Origin: Clostridiales bacterium
Lineage (GTDB): Bacteria; Bacillota; Clostridia; Oscillospirales; Butyricicoccaceae
NCBI GenBank assembly: GCA_019421385.1
Contig: JAHZFK010000008.1
Location: 24,561 to 78,975 of the forward strand
Length of the DNA: 54,415 bases
Reading direction: 5' to 3'
The notes below the pieces were generated by a model that made no database searches, had not been told where the DNA came from, and was given only the letters and a program-made list of their open reading frames with translations. Position numbers and translations under genes: made by a program. Positions 24,615-31,847 of this stretch are shown here, one piece after another; position 1 is the first letter of the stretch; every line of letters begins with the position of its first letter.

Positions 24615-27020
24615 ATGGAACCGACCAAATTTGACATAAAATATGCCGCCGTGCGGCGTGCGATCATCGAGCAATCCTTTGCCCACTTAAACGACCGCCA
24701 GCGCGAAGCGGTGTTCACCACCGAAGGCCCGCTGCTCATCCTTGCGGGCGCAGGCAGCGGCAAGACCACTGTGCTCATCAACCGTATCGTCAACATCCTG
24801 CGCTTTGGACAAGGTTTGACGAGCGAATTCGCTCCCGAGGGCGCGACCGAAGAGGACTTGCTGTTCCTCACCGAATACCTGACCGCTCCCAAGCCGGAAA
24901 ACCGCGCCCGCGCCGAAAAGCTTTGTGCGGTCGATGCCGCGCGCCCGTGGCAGGTCATCGCCATCACATTTACCAACAAGGCGGCACGCGAACTGCGCGA
25001 CCGTCTGCTGGCAGCGCTGCCCGACGAACAGGCGGCAAGCGACGTTTGGGCCTATACATTCCACACCGCCTGTCTGCGCATCCTGCGGCGCTATAATGAA
25101 CTGCTTGGTTTTGACAGCCCGTTTACCATCTACGACGAGGACGACAAAAAGCGTGTGGTCACGAACTTGCTCAAGCAGTTAAACCTTGACCCGAAGGCCT
25201 TTGACCCGCGCACGGTTATCAGCATGATTAGCCGCGCCAAAGACAAGCTGATGACGCCAAAACAGTTTGCCGCAGATGCCACAGGCGACTACTTCCGTGA
25301 AAAGGTGGCGGACGTCTATAAACTATACGAAAAGGAGATGCGCAAGGCGTGTGCGCTCGACTTTGATGACATCATCATGAAAACCGTGCTGCTGCTGCAA
25401 AGCAACCCGGATGTGCTGGAATTGTACCAGCGGCAGTTCCGCTATGTGCTGGTGGACGAGTATCAGGACACCAACTATGCCCAGTATGTGCTGACCAGCC
25501 TGCTTGCGGGACACTATCAGAACATCTGCGTAGTCGGTGACGACGACCAGAGTATCTACAAATTCCGCGGCGCGACCATCGCCAACATTCTGGAATTTGA
25601 AAAGCAGTTCAAAAACGCAAAAACCATCCGTTTGGAGCAGAATTACCGCTCCACCGGCAACATCTTGAGCGCCGCCAACGAGGTCATCCGCAACAACGTC
25701 GGCCGCAAGGGCAAGGAACTTTGGACCGATCAGGCAGGCGGCTCGAAAATCCATCTGCACCGCTCAGACAGCCAGGAGGGCGAAGCCGCCTACATCGCGG
25801 ACACCATCCGCGAAGGCGTAGAATCCGGCCGCCGCTGGAGTGATTTTGCCATCCTGTACCGCAATAACGTCCTTTCGGATAACATCGCCGCCGCGTTCAT
25901 CCGCGCGGGCATCCCCTACCGCGTCTATAAAGGCCGCGACTTCTTCTCGCGCGCCGAGGTGCGCGACATGTTCGCCTATCTGTGGGTGCTGGAAAACCCG
26001 GCGGACGAGCTGCGCCTGCGCCGCATCATCAACGTGCCCGCGCGCAAGATCGGAGACAAATCGGTGGAAACCGCGTCGCAGATCGCGCTGGAAAACGGTA
26101 TGCTGCTGTATGATGTGGTGCGGAACGCTTCGCAGTTTGCGCCGCTCTCACGCAGCGCGGCAACCATGGAGAAATTCGGCACGATGATGGAAAATCTGCG
26201 CCAGCAGCGCGAATTTCTTTCGCTCTCCGAGCTGTATGATGAACTGCTCGACCAGACCGGTTATCTGCGCGCGCTCATGGAAAAAGGCGGCACGGAGGAG
26301 CAGGGACGCATCGAGCACATCGAAGAGCTGAAGTCCTACCTCGTTGACTATGAGGAAAAGCACGAAACGCCCACGCTGGGCGGTTTCCTCGAGGATATGG
26401 CGCTCTACACCGACGCCGACCAGACCGAAGAGGACGAGGACGCAGTGCTGATGATGACCATGCACTCGGCTAAGGGGCTGGAATTCCCGGTCGTGTTCCT
26501 CGCCGGCATGGAGGACGGCCTGTTCCCCGGCTTCCGCGCGATGGAACGCGAGGAAGATATGGAGGAAGAACGTCGGCTGTGCTATGTAGCGGTCACACGC
26601 GCACGGGAACAGCTTTACCTCACCTGCGCCGAGCGCCGTCTACTGTACGGCCGCACGCAGTACGCACATCCCTCGCGCTTTATTGACGAGATGCCGCGCG
26701 AGCTGCTGGACAGCAATATCGTCGAAAACCGCATGTTTTCCACTGCCACCCAGCCTGAACCCGGTCTGCCCCGCGCGCAGATCAATCGTGCACGTTCGTT
26801 CTCGGCTGCGTCCTCGGTTGCCGCTGCACCCAAAGCAGCGGGCGTGCCGCTGCCGGACTTTCCGGCAGGTTGCCGCGTGCACCACAAAGCCTTTGGCGAC
26901 GGCATGATCGTTTCGGTCAAGCCGATGGGCAACGATGCGTTGCTCGAAATTGCCTTTGACCAGAAGGGTACCAAGCGGCTCATGGCTAAGGCAGCGGCAA
27001 ATTTCATGCAGAAAATCTAA
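24615..27020 (+). CDS. pcrA: UvrD/PcrA-family ATP-dependent DNA helicase
   Basis: An 801-residue superfamily 1A 3'-5' helicase. In order: Q-motif LNDRQREAV, Walker A GAGSGKTT near 47, motif Ia TFTNKAARELRDR, motif II DEYQDTN, motif III GDDDQSIYKFRGA, motif IV LEQNYRST, motif V MTMHSAKGLEFPVVFLAG and motif VI VAVTRAREQLYL. The C-terminus (residues 745-800, GCRVHHKAFGDGMIVSV) has the PcrA-type Tudor-like domain that contacts RNA polymerase. An insert of about 45 residues (EFAPEGATEEDLLFLTEYL) between motifs I and Ia is unusual. The upstream frame extends to 24447 but runs through the feo terminator, so ATG 24615, with ACGAGG ahead, is the start. Roles: repair, replication restart, rolling-circle plasmid replication. 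Confidence 0.93.
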   Translation: MEPTKFDIKYAAVRRAIIEQSFAHLNDRQREAVFTTEGPLLILAGAGSGKTTVLINRIVNILRFGQGLTSEFAPEGATEEDLLFLTEYLTAPKPENRARAEKLCAVDAARPWQVIAITFTNKAARELRDRLLAALPDEQAASDVWAYTFHTACLRILRRYNELLGFDSPFTIYDEDDKKRVVTNLLKQLNLDPKAFDPRTVISMISRAKDKLMTPKQFAADATGDYFREKVADVYKLYEKEMRKACALDFDDIIMKTVLLLQSNPDVLELYQRQFRYVLVDEYQDTNYAQYVLTSLLAGHYQNICVVGDDDQSIYKFRGATIANILEFEKQFKNAKTIRLEQNYRSTGNILSAANEVIRNNVGRKGKELWTDQAGGSKIHLHRSDSQEGEAAYIADTIREGVESGRRWSDFAILYRNNVLSDNIAAAFIRAGIPYRVYKGRDFFSRAEVRDMFAYLWVLENPADELRLRRIINVPARKIGDKSVETASQIALENGMLLYDVVRNASQFAPLSRSAATMEKFGTMMENLRQQREFLSLSELYDELLDQTGYLRALMEKGGTEEQGRIEHIEELKSYLVDYEEKHETPTLGGFLEDMALYTDADQTEEDEDAVLMMTMHSAKGLEFPVVFLAGMEDGLFPGFRAMEREEDMEEERRLCYVAVTRAREQLYLTCAERRLLYGRTQYAHPSRFIDEMPRELLDSNIVENRMFSTATQPEPGLPRAQINRARSFSAASSVAAAPKAAGVPLPDFPAGCRVHHKAFGDGMIVSVKPMGNDALLEIAFDQKGTKRLMAKAAANFMQKI

Positions 27021-27030
27021 AAAACGCAAG

Positions 27031-27066
27031 GAAAAAAGACGGCTGCCGATTGGCAGCCGCCTTTTG
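27031..27066. terminator. Terminator between convergent helicase and membrane protein genes
   Basis: CGGCTGCC-GATT-GGCAGCCG has flanking AAAAG/CTTTT on both sides, so it can act on either strand. Confidence 0.8.
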
Positions 27067-27076
27067 CAGTTCTTTC

Positions 27077-27520
27077 TTATACTTTATCCGACCCGCGCAC
27101 AGGGAACGCCGCGCGGAACCACAGAAAACCCAGAATCAACGCCGCAACGCCCAATGCAGCCACAACAGGAAACCAAAGGTCGCGCCGCATGACATACCAA
27201 CCCTCGCCGCCAAGCTGAAACAGCAGCATCACCGCCATCAGTCCCAACAATCCCAGCGTGATTACCAGCACTGCACCGTTGATGACCGCGAGCAGATACT
27301 TTGCCCAATGCTGTCCCACACCATACAGCACCGCAGGCAGCAGATAGAGCACCGCAGCGAGCGCCGCGGCCAGCCACATCGTGTGGCTGCCGAAGCCGCC
27401 GAAATACGGGACGCTGCCTTGCATCGTGGGGGAAAGTGAGATGGCAAGCACGATCATCACCCAAACCACGGCCAGACCAACCGCCCAGCCGACCACCGAT
27501 TTCCGTATCGTTTTCGGCAT
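27077..27520 (-). CDS. Four-TM membrane protein of unknown function
   Basis: About 147 residues. TM stretches are at about 9-28 (VVGWAVGLAVVWVMIVLAISL), 44-66, 74-102 and 117-138. A short soluble loop and the SPTMQGSVPYFGGFGSH segment face one side. I do not recognise the family. The frame opens at a GTG (27529), but ATG 27520 has AAAGGGG eight bases upstream and is preferred. It has its own promoter (27551-27579) and a shared terminator, so it appears monocistronic. Confidence 0.65.
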   Translation of the reverse strand: MPKTIRKSVVGWAVGLAVVWVMIVLAISLSPTMQGSVPYFGGFGSHTMWLAAALAAVLYLLPAVLYGVGQHWAKYLLAVINGAVLVITLGLLGLMAVMLLFQLGGEGWYVMRRDLWFPVVAALGVAALILGFLWFRAAFPVRGSDKV

Positions 27521-27550
27521 CGTTTCCACCCCTTTCTGGTATCTGCTTTC

Positions 27551-27579
27551 AGTTTAACCCAGCGCGTGCGGCCTGTCAA
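27551..27579 (-). promoter_or_regulatory. Predicted promoter of the four-TM protein gene
   Basis: On the minus strand TTGACA and TAAACT are separated by 17 bp, 30 bp upstream of the start. Confidence 0.7.
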
Positions 27580-27598
27580 CGCCAATCTGCACATATAA

Positions 27599-27629
27599 AA
27601 GCGGGCTGTTCCTACCGGACAGCCCGCTT
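27599..27629 (-). terminator. Intrinsic terminator of the spoIIA operon
   Basis: AAGCGGGCTGT and ACAGCCCGCTT form a perfect 11-bp stem followed on the minus strand by TTTATAT. It abuts the sigF stop. Confidence 0.85.
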
Positions 27630-28335
27630 ATTCTATTAGTTTTTTCCTGAGCGCTGCGATCGCGCGTTTTTCGATACGCGACACCTGCACCTGCGACACC
27701 CCGATGATTTTGGATACCTGCTGCTGGGTCAGGTCACGCGAAAACCGCAGCGAAAGCACCTGCTGCTCGCGTTCAGGCAGCGCCCGCATCGCCTCCCCCA
27801 GCGACAGATACAGGCAGGTGCGCTCCTCCATGCCCTCGTCACCGACCAGATCGCCCAGCCGCCCGCCGCCGGACAGTTCGCGCTCGAACGAGTCCACCGT
27901 CACATCCGCCTGCTCGCAGGCGGCGACCTCTTCCACGGTCAGCCCGGCTGCCGCCGCAACCTCGGTCACCGTTGGGGAGCGTCCGGTGCGCCCCTCCAAT
28001 TCCGCTTGGATGCGCCGCACACGCACCGAACGCTCCTTGACCGCGCGCCCGACTTTGACCGCGCCGTCGTCGCGTAAAAAGCGCCGAATCTCGCCCGCGA
28101 TTTTTGGGACTGCATAAGTAGAAAACTCGTTGCCAAGCGCCGCATCAAAGCCGCGCACCGCCTTGATAAAGCCCACACAGGCCAGCTGGTACAGATCGTC
28201 CGGCTCTACACCGCGCCCATAGTACCGCCGCGCAATCGACCAGATCAGCCCGCTGTTTTCCTCGATCAGCTGCGCTTCCGCGTCGCGGTCGCCCGCCGCC
28301 GCCCGCTCGAGCAGGCCGCGCATCGTACCGGTCAC
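27628..28335 (-). CDS. sigF: Forespore sigma factor SigF
   Basis: A 235-residue sigma-70 family factor of the SigF/SigG type. Region 2 is at about residues 25-90 (ENSGLIWSIARRYYGRGVEPDDLYQLACVGFIKAVRGFD, FSTYAVPKIAGEIRRFLRD), region 3 at about 95-150, and region 4 at about 180-230 (LPEREQQVLSLRFSRDLTQQQVSKIIGVSQVQVSRIEKRA). It directs early forespore transcription in sporulation. It is the third gene of an spoIIA operon; the GTG start overlaps the SpoIIAB stop (GTGA, 28332-28335). Order and overlap identify it as SigF rather than SigG. Its activity is held by SpoIIAB until SpoIIAA is dephosphorylated. Confidence 0.93.
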   Translation of the reverse strand: MTGTMRGLLERAAAGDRDAEAQLIEENSGLIWSIARRYYGRGVEPDDLYQLACVGFIKAVRGFDAALGNEFSTYAVPKIAGEIRRFLRDDGAVKVGRAVKERSVRVRRIQAELEGRTGRSPTVTEVAAAAGLTVEEVAACEQADVTVDSFERELSGGGRLGDLVGDEGMEERTCLYLSLGEAMRALPEREQQVLSLRFSRDLTQQQVSKIIGVSQVQVSRIEKRAIAALRKKLIE

Positions 28336-28769
28336 GCGCCGCGCTCCCGCAACAGCTTAATCATGGTCACCATCGTTCCCTTGCCGGGCGTGGAGCGCAC
28401 GCGCAGCTTGTCCGTGAACGATTCCATGATAGTGAAACCCATGCCGCTGCGGGTGTCGTCCCCGGTGGTGAACATGGGCTGGCGCGCCTGCTCGACGTTC
28501 TCAATGCCGCGTCCGGTGTCCTTGACCTTGATTTCCAGTATACGCCCCTCCAGCAGCCGCACCGCGACCGTGATAAATCCGGTTTTATCCGCATAACCAT
28601 GCACGATCGCATTCGTGACCGCCTCGGACACGATGGTTTTGATGTCGCCCAGCTCCTCCATCGTCGGATCGAGCTGCGCCACGAACGCGCCGACCGCCTG
28701 CCGTGCGAACGCCTCATTGACCGACCGGCTTTCAAATTTCAGGCTCATTTTGTTGATGACCGCGCGCAA
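28332..28769 (-). CDS. spoIIAB: Anti-sigma F factor / SpoIIAA kinase SpoIIAB
   Basis: A 145-residue GHKL-fold serine kinase. N box EAVTNAIVHGY, G1 box DTGRGIENV and G2 region TRSGMGFTIME bind ATP, and FVAQLDPTMEELGDIKTIVSEA is strongly SpoIIAB-like. It sequesters SigF and phosphorylates SpoIIAA. The chosen TTG start at 28769 lies two bases after the SpoIIAA stop with a GGGGGGAG ribosome site inside the end of spoIIAA; an internal ATG seven codons later (MSLKFESRS) is a possible alternative that matches the usual N-terminus. Confidence 0.94.
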   Translation of the reverse strand: MRAVINKMSLKFESRSVNEAFARQAVGAFVAQLDPTMEELGDIKTIVSEAVTNAIVHGYADKTGFITVAVRLLEGRILEIKVKDTGRGIENVEQARQPMFTTGDDTRSGMGFTIMESFTDKLRVRSTPGKGTMVTMIKLLRERGA

Positions 28770-28770
28770 A

Positions 28771-29088
28771 TTACTCCCCCCTCTCGAAAATCATGACCTG
28801 CGGCAGCCCCGCTGCCTCGAACACACGCATGGGCTGCGGCGGCGTGCCGCGCACCACAAAATCGCAGCCGCTTCGCGCACAGGTGCGGTGCAAATGCAGC
28901 ACGACTGCAAGACCCGAACTGTCCATAAACGTCAATCCGGCCAAATTCAAAACCAGCTTTTCGCAGGGGTAGAGCGCCATCAAATCCTCGCTCTGCTCAA
29001 TGGCTTCGCGCGCGGCATGGTGATCCAGCTCGCCCGACAGCGAAACCGTCAGCACGCCGTCGCTCTCCGCCTGTGTGATATGCAACAT
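28771..29088 (-). CDS. spoIIAA: Anti-anti-sigma factor SpoIIAA
   Basis: A 105-residue STAS-domain protein. The phosphorylation loop MDSSGLAVVL (Ser57/Ser58) is conserved. Unphosphorylated SpoIIAA binds SpoIIAB and frees SigF; SpoIIE (not in the window) would dephosphorylate it. The frame opens at a GTG at 29100, but ATG 29088 has GAGGTG nine bases upstream and gives the usual length. A terminator hairpin lies only about 35 bp upstream, leaving little room for a sporulation promoter after it. Confidence 0.92.
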   Translation of the reverse strand: MLHITQAESDGVLTVSLSGELDHHAAREAIEQSEDLMALYPCEKLVLNLAGLTFMDSSGLAVVLHLHRTCARSGCDFVVRGTPPQPMRVFEAAGLPQVMIFERGE

Positions 29089-29122
29089 ATCTGTTTTCAC
29101 CTCATTTTTCTGACAAACAAAA

Positions 29123-29151
29123 AAGGCTTGTACCTTTCCGGTACAAGCCTT
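29123..29151 (-). terminator. Intrinsic terminator after folC, in front of the spoIIA operon
   Basis: AAGGCTTGTACC and GGTACAAGCCTT form a perfect 12-bp stem with a 5-base loop, followed on the minus strand by TTTTTTG. Confidence 0.88.
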
Positions 29152-29172
29152 ACTTTACCATTTTCTACCTAT

Positions 29173-30477
29173 TTATTCTGCCGTTTTCTGTCGTGTGCGC
29201 AGGATTTTTTCCGCCTCACCGATCAAATACAGCGACCCGCAAACCAGCACGCAATCGCGCGGCGCAGCCTTTTCCAGCGCCTGCCCCAGCGCGCGCCCAA
29301 CCGTGTGGCAGTCGTACACCTCGGCGCAGTGCTGCTCGGCAATGGCGGCGGCTGTCTGCGCGGGCAGAGCGCGCGCATCCGCTTCAGGCGAGCAGGCAAA
29401 GAACACATCTGCGCGGCGCGCCATCTCATAGATGCATTCCGCGTATTCCTTGTCCTTTACCATCCCCATCACGACCAGCAGACGGCGCATTTTGAGCATC
29501 TCATCTACCATGCGGACGAGCGCCGCCACACCTGCGGCATTGTGCGCCCCATCGAGCAGCACCAGCGGTTGATCGGACATACGTTCCAACCGCCCCGGCA
29601 TACGCGCCCGCGCCAGTCCGCGTACCTCGGCCTCGATCGGAATGTTCCAGCCGCGCTCCCGCAGCGCAGCAAGCGTGCGCAGCGCGGTCTGCGCATTTTG
29701 CAGCTGATGGTGGCCGGGCATCGGGATGGTGTAGCCCTGTCCTCCGCGCACAAACGCCGAACCCATGATATCACACCGCAGCAGCTGCATGTCCTGCATC
29801 CCGTCATACCAGACTGCACCCGCCGCGTCACACGCACGCCGGATGACCGGCAGCGTCTCGTCCGGCTGTCCGTCCGCGCAGACCACCGCACAAGCCGGCT
29901 TGATGATCGCGGCCTTTTCCGCCGCGATTTTGGCAACTGTGTCACCGAGTACAGCCATATGGTCGCGCGAAATCGGGGTAATCACACATGCTTCGGCTGC
30001 TCGGATGACATTGGTCGCGTCATACCGACCGCCGAGACCGGTTTCCAGCACAACAATATCGCACCGCTGCTCGGCAAAGTACAGAAACGCCAGCGCCGTG
30101 GTGAACTCAAACTCCCCGATCTGTTCGCCTTCAGGCAGTGTCAACCCCTTGCACGCCTGCGCCACACGCGCCGATAAGCGTGTCAGATCTGCATCCGGAA
30201 TCATGGCGCCATCCACCCGAATGCGTTCATGGAACTGCACCAGATAAGGCGAGGTGTACAGGCCAACATGATAGCCCGCCGCGCGCAGCACGGAATCCAA
30301 CATGCACGCGGTCGAGCCTTTGCCGTTCGTGCCCGCCAGATGCACGAATTTCAGCCCGTCCTGCGGATTGCCCAGCGCCGCGCACAAGGCGCGGATGCGG
30401 TGCAGGCCGGGCGTACCGGAAAAACGCCCAAGCGAATGAATATAATCAACGGCGGTTTTGGGAATTGCGGTATCCAT
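29173..30477 (-). CDS. folC: Folylpolyglutamate synthase / dihydrofolate synthase
   Basis: A 434-residue Mur-ligase-family enzyme of the cytosol that adds glutamate to dihydropteroate and/or to folates. P-loop GTNGKGST is near residue 49, then SPYLVQFHERIRVDG, ETGLGGRYDATNV and ITPISRDHMAVLG in the ATPase domain. The C-terminal domain starts near 295 with LLDGAHNAAGV and ends with VCGSLYLIGEAE. An extended -10 box, TGGTATAAT (minus strand, around 30510-30518), lies about 33 bp upstream. A terminator separates it from spoIIAA, so it appears to be its own unit. Confidence 0.93.
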   Translation of the reverse strand: MDTAIPKTAVDYIHSLGRFSGTPGLHRIRALCAALGNPQDGLKFVHLAGTNGKGSTACMLDSVLRAAGYHVGLYTSPYLVQFHERIRVDGAMIPDADLTRLSARVAQACKGLTLPEGEQIGEFEFTTALAFLYFAEQRCDIVVLETGLGGRYDATNVIRAAEACVITPISRDHMAVLGDTVAKIAAEKAAIIKPACAVVCADGQPDETLPVIRRACDAAGAVWYDGMQDMQLLRCDIMGSAFVRGGQGYTIPMPGHHQLQNAQTALRTLAALRERGWNIPIEAEVRGLARARMPGRLERMSDQPLVLLDGAHNAAGVAALVRMVDEMLKMRRLLVVMGMVKDKEYAECIYEMARRADVFFACSPEADARALPAQTAAAIAEQHCAEVYDCHTVGRALGQALEKAAPRDCVLVCGSLYLIGEAEKILRTRQKTAE

Positions 30478-30533
30478 AATAAACCCTTTCCTGAAAAACG
30501 ATATGCACCATTATACCATGCTCTGCCAAAAAG

Positions 30534-30563
30534 AAAAAGGAGAAACCGAAGTTTCCCCCTTTT
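30534..30563 (-). terminator. Intrinsic terminator after the coiled-coil protein gene
   Basis: AAAAGG-AGAAAC and GTTTCC-CCCTTTT pair around CGAA with one mismatch; a T-rich tail follows on the minus strand. Confidence 0.7.
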
Positions 30564-30579
30564 CCATTGTCCGACCGAC

Positions 30580-31650
30580 TCAAAGCGCGATCTCGGGGCC
30601 CAGTTCGACCATATCGCCCGCAGCGTCCCCTGCGCCGCCCATATCTCCCGCGGAAACCGAGGGCAGCGGACAGGCAGACACAGCTGCCGCCGCAAATTGG
30701 TCATAGCCGGGATGCTTTCCGCGCTTATTCTGCGTTGGTGTCTGCACGATGCCACCGTTTGCCGTCGTCGTATCCGCCCGCATCCGCTTGGAGCGCTGCT
30801 CCTTCTGCGCACGGCGCAGCCGGTTGGCCTCTTCCTGCTTTTGCTCGCGCTCGGCGCGCTTTTTCTTCGCACTGAGCAGCTGCTCGGCTTGCAGACGGCT
30901 GATTTTTCGCGTCGCCCGCTGCAAAAGCGTGCGCAGCGAGCGAATCGCGCGACGCGCCTTGGCAGCGTTTTCGCCCGAGGTCATGGCCTCGCCTTGCAAA
31001 TTGTTGATCGCGCTGTTGATATCCGAAATGAGCATGTTGACCTGTCCAACGCTTGCCGCACGCGCCAAACGGTGATACTTTCCTTTGGTCGAATAGTTGC
31101 GCGGATTGGTGACAATGATCGGCTTTTTCCGCTCCTTCGGTTTGTTCATCTCGGCAAACCAGTGCAGCAGCTGTTTTGCCTTTTCCATCTGTTCCGCTGC
31201 CGGAGACTTCTCAAAATATTTCCAAGTCTGCGCTTTCTCCTCATTCACATACACGCCCGAAATATCCGTGGCGTTCAGCGTGCGCAGCAGCCGCAGCAGC
31301 GTGTCGCAACCCTCCTGAAATTCCTCCGGCCCCTGCGCCATTTTTTCCAGAAAGGATTGGTCGATCACCAGATGCTTACCGCCGCCCAAGCTGATGGCGA
31401 GTTTTTTCAACGCTTCCGCATCCTTTGCGCTGCCGGTCACAATTTCAATGCCGGGGAAGCTATCGCGCAGGCTTTCCAGCACCTCATTCACCGCGCGCGT
31501 CCAATCGGTTCCCTGCCAATTGCCGTCCAGTGTTACCTTATCCTGCGGCTCCGCCTGCCCGGCGGCATAGCGCGTATCCATGCCGGTATTCTGGCTTTGC
31601 TGCCCTGCCGCCCGGTAGAGCGCCATAACCCGTTCGATCCGTTCCACCAT
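30580..31650 (-). CDS. Uncharacterised protein with C-terminal basic coiled coil
   Basis: About 356 residues, no signal peptide or TM segment. The N-terminal half (residues 40-190) is mixed alpha/beta with GGGKHLVIDQSFLEKMAQGPEEF and LRTLNATDISGVYVNEEKAQTWKYF. The region around 195-300 is helical and very basic (RRAIRSLRTLLQRATRKISRLQAEQLLSAKKKRAEREQKQEE), and the tail is low in complexity. I recognise the overall look of a clostridial conserved hypothetical family but cannot assign a function. ATG 31650 has TGGAGGG seven bases upstream and is preferred over the ATG at 31665. Flanked by terminators, it stands alone. Confidence 0.65.
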   Translation of the reverse strand: MVERIERVMALYRAAGQQSQNTGMDTRYAAGQAEPQDKVTLDGNWQGTDWTRAVNEVLESLRDSFPGIEIVTGSAKDAEALKKLAISLGGGKHLVIDQSFLEKMAQGPEEFQEGCDTLLRLLRTLNATDISGVYVNEEKAQTWKYFEKSPAAEQMEKAKQLLHWFAEMNKPKERKKPIIVTNPRNYSTKGKYHRLARAASVGQVNMLISDINSAINNLQGEAMTSGENAAKARRAIRSLRTLLQRATRKISRLQAEQLLSAKKKRAEREQKQEEANRLRRAQKEQRSKRMRADTTTANGGIVQTPTQNKRGKHPGYDQFAAAAVSACPLPSVSAGDMGGAGDAAGDMVELGPEIAL

Positions 31651-31791
31651 CGTCTGTCCCTCCATCCCTTGCCGTGATTCGATCCCCTTATATGTAAATA
31701 TCCGACCAAAACGGCAAAAAAAGTAATGGACAGTTTCAACAATCTTTCAAGCTTTGTTTCGTATTAGGTTGCGTGGAAACACGCAAAAAAG

Positions 31792-31821
31792 TGCGCCGCA
31801 AGCGTTTTTGCCTGCGGCGCA
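31792..31821 (-). terminator. Intrinsic terminator of valS
   Basis: TGCGCCGCA and TGCGGCGCA form a 9-bp stem, followed on the minus strand by TTTTTTG, 27 bp after the valS stop. Confidence 0.85.
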
Positions 31822-31847
31822 TATCTTTTTACTTGTGTGAAACCCAA

